Below are positions 32,730 through 47,385 of a stretch of DNA of 64,000 nt, piece by piece; position 1 is the first letter of the stretch; the number at the start of each line of letters is the position of its first letter. A program made the translations under genes and the position numbers. The DNA is from Sacculina carcini (lineage: Eukaryota > Arthropoda > Thecostraca > Sacculinidae). The notes under the pieces were generated by a model. The model was not told where the DNA came from and searched no databases. It saw nothing but the letters and a program-made list of their open reading frames with translations. The DNA lies in the NCBI GenBank assembly GCA_916048095.2, contig OU696574.1, positions 4,453,001 through 4,517,000 of the forward strand. Reading direction: 5' to 3'.

Positions 32730-35700
32730 ACACGCATAATGATACCCAATGGGTATTGTTATGTGCGGTGTTTCTACCCGCAGCACGCCCTTTATGGGCT
32801 TGACTACGACCTTGTTGGTCGTCTTGCGCGGTCGCTGGGCGCTTACCCGAGTCTGAGAGAAGTGCACCTTCTCCTTGAGTTGATAGGTGTGCGATACACT
32901 TTTCGACCTACATTGAATTTGGGGCTGTATCACGTCGACGGCTCGGAGGACCTGATTACACTCGCGGAGTTGCGCGATTTGGATCTAGACCTACCGATAG
33001 GAAGCGTCGCCGTCGCGACGGCGTTCAGTCCTTTGGAAACCTATTCTGAGGTTTTGGGAGTTGACGCGGAGACGATGACGCGCAACTTGGTCAAGACGGC
33101 GTTGATAAGTTCGAACGCTAATAATCCGGTTAGAGAGACGTATGAGCGAGCAGTTTGCGCTGAGTTGGAGCGAGTCGCCGGAGCCGCGCGCACCACCGCG
33201 ACTCTGCAAATTCGAGTTTTTTTGAGGGTCAATGAGCAGAACCAGTTAACACGTGCTTATCCGCATCTGAAACTTGAGTTCGCTAGCAGACCTATGACCC
33301 ACACACACGCCATGGCCGCTGCAGCGCGATTGTGCGAGGAGGAAACCATGCGTTTGCGCGCCGGGGTCAGAATGTCGGCGCCAGGGCATGGCTTCGACGC
33401 CACGGTCAAGGAGGTAGGCGGATCTGTCGTACATAATTTGCGAAGACAACGCATGCACGAGCATTCTTGCAATCCTATCCTATCTGTGTATGACGCTAAG
33501 CGACGGAGCGAATACGCACGTACCTTAGACATGTTTGTAGCCAAAACACCAGGCCAGCGACGAGCGCTTGAATCGTTCCGTAACAATCACGGTCAGCGTC
33601 ACTTCTGTGAGAACCGGTTTGAGCACTGCCCCGTCACGGCTCGCGTTGTGCTCGCCAGTCACTCATTGTACGACGTGCGCCCTGAAGACTTCGCCATGGG
33701 TCTGCTACGGTCACGTGCGTTGGTGGCCTACGCCACATTCGTTCACGATCCAGCTATATTACACGCCACGTCGCACCAAAGCGGCGAGGTGAAAAACGGC
33801 ACAATGCATTGGCAAAGAGATGACAAGCTTCTGCTGATGGGTTTCGGTGACGGCAGTTTAGCCTATCGTCACGACTACGAGACCTACTGTGAATGGTTCT
33901 TGCGAAGTGTCATCTTCTGCGACCTTGGATGCGTAACGAGTGAAATTGTGGGCTCCGCTTGCGGCGTTACGATGTTCCAATTCACACCACTCCGCGGTGA
34001 TATTCCCGCAGGATCGTTGAGTTTACAACTCCCACTGTTAGCTACGTCAGACAAGACCGTACTTCGTCTGAAGCAGTACGAGGCTGACGACATGTGTTGC
34101 CATTGGTTTACAACGACCAAACCGCGTGAGCGTTTCTCCGCCGTAGATTGCCTCATTTCGACATCTTTTTTGGAGAGAGTGCAAAAATACGCGTTGGGTA
34201 TGGAACCCGCTGAGTTCACTCACCAGGATCTCTACAAGTATGCGCGGTCTTTGGATCAACGGCATGATTTGGTCGTCGGAGATTGGGAGGCCAATAGTGC
34301 CGACGATCTGCTTCTGGCTGTCGTCGCGGTCTACATCTGGGCGTACGAGCGACGTCATGACGTCGGTGTCACGGTGGCTGAGTACGTTCGTGACACAAAT
34401 TCCAGACGCGGAAAAACCCCCGCGCTCCTTTCAGAGCTAGTGTGTCGATTCTTCCCCGCGTCGTGGCGATCGGTCAAGTCGGTGGCGCGTCAGTATTTGC
34501 CTTGCGGAGCTATGGCCCGCTTACGCAAATGCATAAACGCTTGGATGATGCGCGAGAAGTTCAATCTTGAAATCGGTGAGCCCGTGGAGTTTTTGACAGT
34601 AACCACCACACTGCAGCAAAAGGTTCGAGCATTGGAATGTGTGAATCAGAATCCGATGCCTGTGGACGAAATAAGCCAAGCAGTTTTGAGCGCGACGAGC
34701 GCCATAGTCGAACGTAAGTGCGCGCCCTGTAGCGGCAAAAAGGTTCATGTACCACCGCCCGTCACTGAAACTGGCGACTTGGAAATGAGTCAAGCAGTTC
34801 CGAGCGCGACATGCGAAATGGTTGAACGTAAGTGCGCGCCATGTAGTGACAAAAAGGTTCTTGCACCACCACCCGCCACTGAAGCTGAGGATTTGGGAGC
34901 AGAGGTTCCGCTGCCCGACATCGTATCTTTGCCGCGGACTGCTAAGGTGGGAGTAGTTGGTGATGGACTGTGCATGTACCATGCCGTTGCTATGCAACTT
35001 GGTTATGAAACCGAAGATCTGTTGGACATTCTCGCCGCGACCACAAAAAACGAGCGGCGTCGTGACAAGTACCGTTCGCGTGCTCTCGGCGACAGCGACA
35101 TGTTTGGAGATATTTCGCGGGAGTTTGACGCGTCTTTGTTTGTACGCTATAAGGGTGTCGTGCGACAGTTCGTTAAAGGTTCGGTCAAAGTGTACTTGGA
35201 TTACACTCCCGGCTTGACGGCCGAGGCCGTGGGGCACTATGACATTTTTGTCCCAAAAGATGTCATTTCGGAGATACGCCAGCACTGTCCTTTTCGCGAG
35301 GTTGTCTGGTCTGCTCCGCGACTGACGAGGACTGGTCGAACACGGTCGATGTTATCGCGTTTCGAGCGCCCATTGATGAGCGCGTCGTCTCAAACGCACA
35401 CGTCTTCAAAGTCGCTCGCCCAAATGACCATCGTTACCACGTTCGCTGGATTGATGTAGCCGTTGACAGACTTGCTGGCGCGAACGGATTGTTAATTGTC
35501 GCGGCGACGCTACACACCACGTATGATTTGCATTACATCCTGACGAAATTTATCGAAAGAGAGTGTGATTTGGCGCGAGTGTCATGCGCTGCGGATATAA
35601 CCGCGAAAGAAAAGCAGAAACTCGATTCGGTGCTGCGAGATCTTGGTGTGAGTGTGAATTTGGACGGCCGTGTGTTTGGTTTGGGCTACCGAATTGAATG

Positions 35701-38700
35701 TAGCCTTGACCGCATGGTGGTACGAGCACGCGACAGACGGCACTTCGTCGATGCCTACTGCGCGCGCTTCTGTGACGGACGTTGCGATGAACTACGACTG
35801 GAGGGCGCGAATCCGCACATTCCAGTGATCGACAAATTATATGCGATGTCAGAGTTCAAATCGGCGGCTGTGCACCGGTGCAGCGAACTTGAAATTGATA
35901 CTAAAACCAGAAGAGTCACATTTGCCGACGATGCGGAAGAATCGGTGAAAGGGCAGTTGGAGTCGGAGAGCGACTCATCGTACTCCGACGAGCGCGAGAG
36001 TGAAGTTTCGAGTGACGACGAATGTGTTTGCGAGACCCACTATGCCCAATTGGGAACAATGAGCGCAGGCGGAGAAGTAACGGATGACTCGGTTCCTCTG
36101 TTGGACGTATCGACTTCGTCGTCCGAACAGATGGATGATTTAGTGAGCGCGGAAACCAACGTCTTCGACTTGAATGATCTCGCACCAAGGTTGACGCGCG
36201 ATAGTTCTGGGTGTGACGCCGGCGCTGTAGACAGTTGTCCTGAGGCATGTGATTCGCTGGATGTCGACGTCAGGGACGGAGCGTCTAGTGACTGACATGC
36301 GTCGTCAAGGTCGGCTGAGTTCGTCGATTTGGAAGCGCGGTCGAGTGGAGCCACCGTGCATTTGACATTCCACGCACGACGATGGACGATGTACGGCGCT
36401 GGCATAGCGCTAGGCGAACCCGTTGCCGATGGTTATCGCATTCGCCGCGTGAAGCCCGGGTCTCACGCTAGTCAGATCGGACTACGCCGTGGTGACGTCG
36501 TCGTGTCCATGAACGGGCGAACCATTAGCCAAAGCTTCGTTGTGAGGTCGCGCGATGTCGGGTTAACTCGCATGCGACGTCTTTGTGTCGCAGTACGACC
36601 GACGGAATGTTTAACCGTAGTATCAACTAAGGCAAGACTGAACGCCGTCTTGGACAAGAACGGTTTCTTGGCGTCGAACCTAGAACACGTGCCGACGGGA
36701 TCGCAGCTCGTGGGCGTGGGTCAGAAGTGTGGTTTGTCCGTCGAATGTATGCTGGACGAGTATGGAATCGCTGATCACGTAGCCGCGACATTCGTGCCGG
36801 AGACCGGGTCCGTCGATCAAACAGTCACTTATCGAACGACCTTCGACGTCGCGTCCGGTGTGTACCCGTTCAAACGCAAGATTGGCGCTACAGCACCTAA
36901 AACCCGCAAAATTGCGAGAGAGTCGCGTGATTACGTGCCTCAAGCTGCGGAGGAAATATGGAACGATTTCCGTGTACCACCTGGATTCGACGTCAAAGTC
37001 GAGATGCCCACAGAAACTAAAGTTGAACGCAGAGCTGACCCACCGAGTCAAGCACCTGGCAATTACCACTGGAATACCGTGTTGGACGACTACGTTCTAA
37101 ATAGCAGGTGCGATGGAACACCGATAGGTATAGCTAATGCCAGCATTCGCGAGCAAGTGCATATTTGGCGCAGTGACGCGCGAATCAAAACAAAAGCTAT
37201 GACGGAGCTGTATCGCATTGTGCAAAGATACGCGCGAGATACTGTCAAGCTGCGTGTGATTCTGACTCGCGACCCCGATCTGGTGGCATACGATTGCGAT
37301 GACAGACGGGTCATCGTCGGAGGGACGGAGTTATCCGCCTATACGCACTGCTTTAATGGCTCCGAGATCGTCCCGTGGGACATGAATAAACAGAGTGGGA
37401 TGGTGATCTTTACAGATGCCTTGCGCATCTTTAACCAGGAGAAACTTGTGGAGCGAACTCACGGCACGCAATTGACTACATTGCCTGAGGTTGAGTTCGT
37501 TAATGGCGTGCCAGGGTGCGGAAAAACTACATACATAATATCCGAGCACAGACGTGGCAAATACTTGATATTAACTACCACACGAGATGCCGCGGCAGAC
37601 ATACGAAACAGAGTTGAAGAGGCGGACAAATAACTTTATCGTACGATTGATTCGTATCTCATTCACGGAGGTGATGAACGACGTGACACTGTGTGGATCG
37701 ACGAAGCGTTAATGTGTCACGCTCGTTCCATTATGCTAGTGGCCGCCAAATCTGGATGCGCACGGATGGTATTAGTTGGAGACCGTAACCAGATTCCCTA
37801 TATTAATAGAATCCAGCAAGTGTCGGTCAGATACTCGGACGTCAGTGCGATGTTCCCCGCAACGAAATCGCTGAACGTCAGCCATCGTTGTCCTGTAGAC
37901 GTCGCCGCCCTTTTTTCATCGAGTTATAAGAACGGCATGCAGTCTACCAATAAAACCCTCTCTTCCATGAGTGTTCAGCGAATCAACAACGTACACCAGG
38001 TGCCTCTACAAGGTTTCGATGCTTATCTCACATTTAAGCAGTCGGAAAAGCAGGAGCTGATAAAACATGGATGTAAGCCAGTGCACACTGTACACGAGTT
38101 CCAAGGTCAGCAGGCTGGTCGTATCGCCCTTGTTCGGCTGAATAACCGACCTGCTGACGAGATTTACAATCGCAAGAGCCACGTATTGGTGGCCTTGACA
38201 CGACACAGGAGGGAACTTGTGTATATTAATTGCGGAGTATCGGACACTGTAGTCAAATCTATTGATCGAGCCAAGAATATCGATGTTGGAAAGTTTCTCT
38301 TTAGAATGATCGGCGGCGGTGGTACTTACCGCAACGCTGTTGATATGTTCAGCGACATTAGAACGTTCAACTCAATTAAACGATCTGGTCGGCGATTGAC
38401 GCCGAAGGACGCTGGATGGGTTATAAAATCTTTAAAACCTGACGTTCTGATACTCACCTTCTGTTCACGACTGCACGAAAAGAAATTCATGGTCGAGCAC
38501 GCTAGTGACGTGTGCAGCTTCTCCAAACTGTCGAAGGTGCGGAAGTTTACACCGTACATTGTCGTGTCTGGTGACGTGAGCGGGGCTACGAAGGTGTGTG
38601 ATAAAACTTGCTGCCGTAATGCTCTGACCTACGCCAAACTAAAATTGCTTCTCAAATCTTATCCGTCGGACAGCGTGACTATAGCCAGGCGGGTCATGGC

Positions 38701-40057
38701 CTTGTATGGTGATGAGTACTGTGTGGACAGAGTGAAAAGAGCTGAAGTCGGAAGCGCGCACGTTGAAAAACCCCCTCGATGTGACCCGGTGGGCGTTAGC
38801 GTGTTGCAAGCTTACTACGACGAAATGTCGCGTGGTGCTGGCTGTATAGATGTATCACGTGACCATCAGGTAATCCTCGAGGGCAGACACAATCTTGAGA
38901 TACCTAACACCACGGTGGACTTGTCTAAATTGAACATCATTAAGCCGAGTACCTATGACAGGATGGAGGCTAAGTTGCGGACGACACTGTCGAATCGTCG
39001 CGATTCATCACTGTTTGAGACACTTCTTGCGCTGTACAAACGCAATGCGAACGTACCAGAATTAGCTTCTGACGTTGATGAGGAAAACCTGCTGGTGATC
39101 ATGATGGACTTGTTCGAAAAAGCCTATGTGGAAGACCAGGAACTCTACAAAAGCTTCGAGCGTTCGCTGGTGGGTCCTAACATTGGAATGTTGGTGGATT
39201 GGTTGCGTACACAGGATTTCAACGTATCCGAGGCAGATTTACATCAAATGTTCAATGACTACAATTTCTCGTCTTATGAGTTTATGATCAAGCCGACCGT
39301 CAAACCCGACTTGTCTTTGTCTACGGGCTGTACATACCAGGCGTTGCAGACCATCGCTTACACGAAGAAATTTATCAACATGGTCATGTGCCCTGTGTTT
39401 GCCGAGCTTCGCCGTCGCCTGATTAGCGTTTTGCGCGAAAAGGTCATAGTGAACACAGATATGACGATACGTGACTTCGAAAAGAAACTTGATCTCGTTT
39501 CTGATTGTAGCGAGGACATAAAAAAACCGAAGTTGGAGGTTGACATATCGAAATACGATAAATCTCAAGGTAGTCTATGTCTAAAATTTGAATTGAAACT
39601 GTGCCAAAAACTCGGTTTGTGCCCGCGCTTGTTACATTTCTGGCGTGAGGCGCATGAAATAACGACTGTCACTGACAAACGAGCCGGCGTCTCAACCAAG
39701 TTGATGTATCAGAGAAAATCTGGCGACGCCAACACTTATTTCGGCAATACAACGGTATTAATGGTAGTGTTGGCTACAGTTATGGATGTGTCAAAGTGCG
39801 ATCTGATGCTGTTTTCGGGAGACGACTCGCTACTTATCGGCGGAGCCATTGATGCGGATGTGAGCGACATGTGTTCCCAGTTGTTTAACCTCGAAACTAA
39901 GTTTCAGAGGTATCACTACCCATACTTCTGCTCAAAGTTTTTGGTACCCACCGAGACTGGATGGCGCTTAGTGCCGGATCCTTACAAAATACTGACGAAG
40001 TTGGGCCGGCGCGATTTAGTCGACGCGGATCACGTTGAAGAGTATAGACGTAATTTG
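32730..40057 (+). pseudogene. Unit 1: endogenous viral replicase, three disabling lesions
   Basis: This is the left-most unit, with the layout of unit 3 (methyltransferase, OTU-like, PDZ-like, helicase, RdRp). The frame opens at the ATG at 32739. Lesions: a 1-bp net deletion at about 35301-35303, in the sequence just after the OTU-like block; a TGA at 36293-36295 (GGA in other units), in the acidic linker before the PDZ-like domain; and a TAA at 37631-37633 (GAA elsewhere), between helicase motifs I and II. Helicase Walker A is at 37505 and the RdRp SGDD at 39815. Private substitutions lie at 33433 (Arg to His), 35173 (Gly to Val) and 38743 (silent), with a difference at 37814 (Gln against Lys). 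It is the most damaged unit, as often seen at an array edge. Confidence 0.9.
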
Positions 40058-43000
40058 ACACGCATAATGATACCCAATGGGTATTGTTATGTGCGGTGTT
40101 TCTACCCGCAGCACGCCCTTTATGGGCTTGACTACGACCTTGTTGGTCGTCTTGCGCGGTCGCTGGGCGCTTACCCGAGTCTGAGAGAAGTGCACCTTCT
40201 CCTTGAGTTGATAGGTGTGCGATACACTTTTCGACCTACATTGAATTTGGGGCTGTATCACGTCGACGGCTCGGAGGACCTGATTACACTCGCGGAGTTG
40301 CGCGATTTGGATCTAGACCTACCGATAGGAAGCGTCGCCGTCGCGACGGCGTTCAGTCCTTTGGAAACCTATTCTGAGGTTTTGGGAGTTGACGCGGAGA
40401 CGATGACGCGCAACTTGGTCAAGACGGCGTTGATAAGTTCGAACGCTAATAATCCGGTTAGAGAGACGTATGAGCGAGCAGTTTGCGCTGAGTTGGAGCG
40501 AGTCGCCGGAGCCGCGCGCACCACCGCGACTCTGCAAATTCGAGTTTTTTTGAGGGTCAATGAGCAGAACCAGTTAACACGTGCTTATCCGCATCTGAAA
40601 CTTGAGTTCGCTAGCAGACCTATGACCCACACACACGCCATGGCCGCTGCAGCGCGATTGTGCGAGGAGGAAACCATGCGTTTGCGCGCCGGGGTCAGAA
40701 TGTCGGCGCCAGGGCATGGCTTCGACGCCACGGTCAAGGAGGTAGGCGGATCTGTCGTACGTAATTTGCGAAGACAACGCATGCACGAGCATTCTTGCAA
40801 TCCTATCCTATCTGTGTATGACGCTAAGCGACGGAGCGAATACGCACGTACCTTAGACATGTTTGTAGCCAAAACACCAGGCCAGCGACGAGCGCTTGAA
40901 TCGTTCCGTAACAATCACGGTCAGCGTCACTTCTGTGAGAACCGGTTTGAGCACTGCCCCGTCACGGCTCGCGTTGTGCTCGCCAGTCACTCATTGTACG
41001 ACGTGCGCCCTGAAGACTTCGCCATGGGTCTGCTACGGTCACGTGCGTTGGTGGCCTACGCCATATTCGTTCACGATCCAGCTATATTACACGCCACGTC
41101 GCACCAAAGCGGCGAGGTGAAAAACGGCACAATGCATTGGCAAAGAGATGACAAGCTTCTGCTGATGGGTTTCGGTGACGGCAGTTTAGCCTATCGTCAC
41201 GACTACGAGACCTACTGTGAATGGTTCTTGCGAAGTGTCATCTTCTGCGACCTTGGATGCGTAACGAGTGAAATTGTGGGCTCCGCTTGCGGCGTTACGA
41301 TGTTCCAATTCACACCACTCCGCGGTGATATTCCCGCAGGATCGTTGAGTTTACAACTCCCACTGTTAGCTACGTCAGACAAGACCGTACTTCGTCTGAA
41401 GCAGTACGAGGCTGACGACATGTGTTGCCATTGGTTTACAACGACCAAACCGCGTGAGCGTTTCTCCGCCGTAGATTGCCTCATTTCGACATCTTTTTTG
41501 GAGAGAGTGCAAAAATACGCGTTGGGTATGGAACCCGCTGAGTTCACTCACCAGGATCTCTACAAGTATGCGCGGTCTTTGGATCAACGGCATGATTTGG
41601 TCGTCGGAGATTGGGAGGCCAATAGTGCCGACGATCTGCTTCTGGCTGTCGTCGCGGTCTACATCTGGGCGTACGAGCGACGTCATGACGTCGGTGTCAC
41701 GGTGGCTGAGTACGTTCGTGACACAAATTCCAGACGCGGAAAAACCCCCGCGCTCCTTTCAGAGCTAGTGTGTCGATTCTTCCCCGCGTCGTGGCGATCG
41801 GTCAAGTCGGTGGCGCGTCAGTATTTGCCTTGCGGAGCTATGGCCCGCTTACGCAAATGCATAAACGCTTGGATGATGCGCGAGAAGTTCAATCTTGAAA
41901 TCGGTGAGCCCGTGGAGTTTTTGACAGTAACCACCACACTGCAGCAAAAGGTTCGAGCATTGGAATGTGTGAATCAGAATCCGATGCCTGTGGACGAAAT
42001 AAGCCAAGCAGTTTTGAGCGCGACGAGCGCCATAGTCGAACGTAAGTGCGCGCCCTGTAGCGGCAAAAAGGTTCATGTACCACCGCCCGTCACTGAAACT
42101 GGCGACTTGGAAATGAGTCAAGCAGTTCCGAGCGCGACATGCGAAATGGTTGAACGTAAGTGCGCGCCATGTAGTGACAAAAAGGTTCTTGCACCACCAC
42201 CCGCCACTGAAGCTGAGGATTTGGGAGCAGAGGTTCCGCTGCCCGACATCGTATCTTTGCCGCGGACTGCTAAGGTGGGAGTAGTTGGTGATGGACTGTG
42301 CATGTACCATGCCGTTGCTATGCAACTTGGTTATGAAACCGAAGATCTGTTGGACATTCTCGCCGCGACCACAAAAAACGAGCGGCGTCGTGACAAGTAC
42401 CGTTCGCGTGCTCTCGGCGACAGCGACATGTTTGGAGATATTTCGCGGGAGTTTGACGCGTCTTTGTTTGTACGCTATAAGGGTGTCGTGCGACAGTTCG
42501 GTAAAGGTTCGGTCAAAGTGTACTTGGATTACACTCCCGGCTTGACGGCCGAGGCCGTGGGGCACTATGACATTTTTGTCCCAAAAGATGTCATTTCGGA
42601 GATACGCCAGCACTGTCCTTTTCGCGAGGAGTGTCTGGTCTGCTCCGCGACTGACGAGGACTGGTCGAACACGGTCGATGTTATCGCGTTTCGAGCGCCC
42701 ATTGATGAGCGCGTCGTCTCAAACGCACACGTCTTCAAAGTCGCTCGCCCAAATGACCATCGTACCACGTTCGCTGGATTGATGTAGCCGTTGACAGACT
42801 TGCTGGCGCGAACGGATTGTTAATTGTCGCGGCGACGCTACACACCACGTATGATTTGCATTACATCCTGACGAAATTTATCGAAAGAGAGTGTGATTTG
42901 GCGCGAGTGTCATGCGCTGCGGATATAACCGCGAAAGAAAAGCAGAAACTCGATTCGGTGCTGCGAGATCTTGGTGTGAGTGTGAATTTGGACGGCCGTG

Positions 43001-46000
43001 TGTTTGGTTTGGGCTACCGAATTGAATGTAGCCTTGACCGCATGGTGGTACGAGCACGCGACAGACGGCACTTCGTCGATGCCTACTGCGCGCGCTTCTG
43101 TGACGGACGTTGCGATGAACTACGACTGGAGGGCGCGAATCCGCACATTCCAGTGATCGACAAATTATATGCGATGTCAGAGTTCAAATCGGCGGCTGTG
43201 CACCGGTGCAGCGAACTTGAAATTGATACTAAAACCAGAAGAGTCACATTTGCCGACGATGCGGAAGAATCGGTGAAAGGGCAGTTGGAGTCGGAGAGCG
43301 ACTCATCGTACTCCGACGAGCGCGAGAGTGAAGTTTCGAGTGACGACGAATGTGTTTGCGAGACCCACTATGCCCAATTGGGAACAATGAGCGCAGGCGG
43401 AGAAGTAACGGATGACTCGGTTCCTCTGTTGGACGTATCGACTTCGTCGTCCGAACAGATGGATGATTTAGTGAGCGCGGAAACCAACGTCTTCGACTTG
43501 AATGATCTCGCACCAAGGTTGACGCGCGATAGTTCTGGGTGTGACGCCGGCGCTGTAGACAGTTGTCCTGAGGCATGTGATTCGCTGGATGTCGACGTCA
43601 GGGACGGAGCGTCTAGTGACGGACATGCGTCGTCAAGGTCGGCTGAGTTCGTCGATTTGGAAGCGCGGTCGAGTGGAGCCACCGTGCATTTGACATTCCA
43701 CGCACGACGATGGACGATGTACGGCGCTGGCATAGCGCTAGGCGAACCCGTTGCCGATGGTTATCGCATTCGCCGCGTGAAGCCCGGGTCTCACGCTAGT
43801 CAGATCGGACTACGCCGTGGTGACGTCGTCGTGTCCATGAACGGGCGAACCATTAGCCAAAGCTTCGTTGTGAGGTCGCGCGATGTCGGGTTAACTCGCA
43901 TGCGACGTCTTTGTGTCGCAGTACGACCGACGGAATGTTTAACCGTAGTATCAACTAAGGCAAGACTGAACGCCGTCTTGGACAAGAACGGTTTCTTGGC
44001 GTCGAACCTAGAACACGTGCCGACGGGATCGCAGCTCGTGGGCGTGGGTCAGAAGTGTGGTTTGTCCGTCGAATGTATGCTGGACGAGTATGGAATCGCT
44101 GATCACGTAGCCGCGACATTCGTGCCGGAGACCGGGTCCGTCGATCAAACAGTCACTTATCGAACGACCTTCGACGTCGCGTCCGGTGTGTACCCGTTCA
44201 AACGCAAGATTGGCGCTACAGCACCTAAAACCCGCAAAATTGCGAGAGAGTCGCGTGATTACGTGCCTCAAGCTGCGGAGGAAATATGGAACGATTTCCG
44301 TGTACCACCTGGATTCGACGTCAAAGTCGAGATGCCCACAGAAACTAAAGTTGAACGCAGAGCTGACCCACCGAGTCAAGCACCTGGCAATTACCACTGG
44401 AATACCGTGTTGGACGACTACGTTCTAAATAGCAGGTGCGATGGAACACCGATAGGTATAGCTAATGCCAGCATTCGCGAGCAAGTGCATATTTGGCGCA
44501 GTGACGCGCGAATCAAAACAAAAGCTATGACGGAGCTGTATCGCATTGTGCAAAGATACGCGCGAGATACTGTCAAGCTGCGTGTGATTCTGACTCGCGA
44601 CCCCGATCTGGTGGCATACGATTGCGATGACAGACGGGTCATCGTCGGAGGGACGGAGTTATCCGCCTATACGCACTGCTTTAATGGCTCCGAGATCGTC
44701 CCGTGGGACATGAATAAACAGAGTGGGATGGTGATCTTTACAGATGCCTTGCGCATCTTTAACCAGGAGAAACTTGTGGAGCGAACTCACGGCACGCAAT
44801 TGACTACATTGCCTGAGGTTGAGTTCGTTAATGGCGTGCCAGGGTGCGGAAAAACTACATACATAATATCCGAGCACAGACGTGGCAAATACTTGATATT
44901 AACTACCACACGAGATGCCGCGGCAGACATACGAAACAGAGTTGAAGAGGCGGACAAAGAACTTTATCGTACGATTGATTCGTATCTCATTCACGGAGGT
45001 GATGAACGACGTGACACTGTGTGGATCGACGAAGCGTTAATGTGTCACGCTCGTTCCATTATGCTAGTGGCCGCCAAATCTGGATGCGCACGGATGGTAT
45101 TAGTTGGAGACCGTAACCAGATTCCCTATATTAATAGAATCAAGCAAGTGTCGGTCAGATACTCGGACGTCAGTGCGATGTTCCCCGCAACGAAATCGCT
45201 GAACGTCAGCCATCGTTGTCCTGTAGACGTCGCCGCCCTTTTTTCATCGAGTTATAAGAACGGCATGCAGTCTACCAATAAAACCCTCTCTTCCATGAGT
45301 GTTCAGCGAATCAACAACGTACACCAGGTGCCTCTACAAGGTTTCGATGCTTATCTCACATTTAAGCAGTCGGAAAAGCAGGAGCTGATAAAACATGGAT
45401 GTAAGCCAGTGCACACTGTACACGAGTTCCAAGGTCAGCAGGCTGGTCGTATCGCCCTTGTTCGGCTGAATAACCGACCTGCTGACGAGATTTACAATCG
45501 CAAGAGCCACGTATTGGTGGCCTTGACACGACACAGGAGGGAACTTGTGTATATTAATTGCGGAGTATCGGACACTGTAGTCAAATCTATTGATCGAGCC
45601 AAGAATATCGATGTTGGAAAGTTTCTCTTTAGAATGATCGGCGGCGGTGGTACTTACCGCAACGCTGTTGATATGTTCAGCGACATTAGAACGTTCAACT
45701 CAATTAAACGATCTGGTCGGCGATTGACGCCGAAGGACGCTGGATGGGTTATAAAATCTTTAAAACCTGACGTTCTGATACTCACCTTCTGTTCACGACT
45801 GCACGAAAAGAAATTCATGGTCGAGCACGCTAGTGACGTGTGCAGCTTCTCCAAACTGTCGAAGGTGCGGAAGTTTACACCGTACATTGTCGTGTCTGGT
45901 GACGTGAGCGGGGCTACGAAGGTGTGTGATAAAACTTGCTGCCGTAATGCTCTGACCTACGCCAAACTAAAATTGCTTCTCAAATCTTATCCGTCGGACA

Positions 46001-47385
46001 GCGTGACTATAGCCAGGCGGGTCATGGCCTTGTATGGTGATGAGTACTGTGTGGACAGAGTGAAAAGAGCGGAAGTCGGAAGCGCGCACGTTGAAAAACC
46101 CCCTCGATGTGACCCGGTGGGCGTTAGCGTGTTGCAAGCTTACTACGACGAAATGTCGCGTGGTGCTGGCTGTATAGATGTATCACGTGACCATCAGGTA
46201 ATCCTCGAGGGCAGACACAATCTTGAGATACCTAACACCACGGTGGACTTGTCTAAATTGAACATCATTAAGCCGAGTACCTATGACAGGATGGAGGCTA
46301 AGTTGCGGACGACACTGTCGAATCGTCGCGATTCATCACTGTTTGAGACACTTCTTGCGCTGTACAAACGCAATGCGAACGTACCAGAATTAGCTTCTGA
46401 CGTTGATGAGGAAAACCTGCTGGTGATCATGATGGACTTGTTCGAAAAAGCCTATGTGGAAGACCAGGAACTCTACAAAAGCTTCGAGCGTTCGCTGGTG
46501 GGTCCTAACATTGGAATGTTGGTGGATTGGTTGCGTACACAGGATTTCAACGTATCCGAGGCAGATTTACATCAAATGTTCAATGACTACAATTTCTCGT
46601 CTTATGAGTTTATGATCAAGCCGACCGTCAAACCCGACTTGTCTTTGTCTACGGGCTGTACATACCAGGCGTTGCAGACCATCGCTTACACGAAGAAATT
46701 TATCAACATGGTCATGTGCCCTGTGTTTGCCGAGCTTCGCCGTCGCCTGATTAGCGTTTTGCGCGAAAAGGTCATAGTGAACACAGATATGACGATACGT
46801 GACTTCGAAAAGAAACTTGATCTCGTTTCTGATTGTAGCGAGGACATAAAAAAACCGAAGTTGGAGGTTGACATATCGAAATACGATAAATCTCAAGGTA
46901 GTCTATGTCTAAAATTTGAATTGAAACTGTGCCAAAAACTCGGTTTGTGCCCGCGCTTGTTACATTTCTGGCGTGAGGCGCATGAAATAACGACTGTCAC
47001 TGACAAACGAGCCGGCGTCTCAACCAAGTTGATGTATCAGAGAAAATCTGGCGACGCCAACACTTATTTCGGCAATACAACGGTATTAATGGTAGTGTTG
47101 GCTACAGTTATGGATGTGTCAAAGTGCGATCTGATGCTGTTTTCGGGAGACGACTCGCTACTTATCGGCGGAGCCATTGATGCGGATGTGAGCGACATGT
47201 GTTCCCAGTTGTTTAACCTCGAAACTAAGTTTCAGAGGTATCACTACCCATACTTCTGCTCAAAGTTTTTGGTACCCACCGAGACTGGATGGCGCTTAGT
47301 GCCGGATCCTTACAAAATACTGACGAAGTTGGGCCGGCGCGATTTAGTCGACGCGGATCACGTTGAAGAGTATAGACGTAATTTG
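40058..47385 (+). pseudogene. Unit 2: endogenous viral replicase, one frameshift
   Basis: The reading frame enters from unit 1's RdRp without a stop and runs through methyltransferase, CxxC repeat and OTU-like region. One T is missing at about 42763 (CGTACC against CGTTACC in units 1, 3 and 4), shifting the frame to a stop at 42785-42787. Beyond it the original frame is open through PDZ-like domain, helicase (Walker A at 44833) and RdRp (SGDD at 47143) and continues into unit 3. Apart from that single base it would be open throughout. It lacks the lesions of units 1 and 3, so the breaks arose after duplication. Confidence 0.9.

Noticed and set aside
34521..35285. A 254-codon minus-strand open frame repeated in every viral unit
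   Set aside because: It is antisense to the OTU/CxxC region, recurs only because the unit recurs, and shows no domain. It is a shadow of a GC-rich coding frame.
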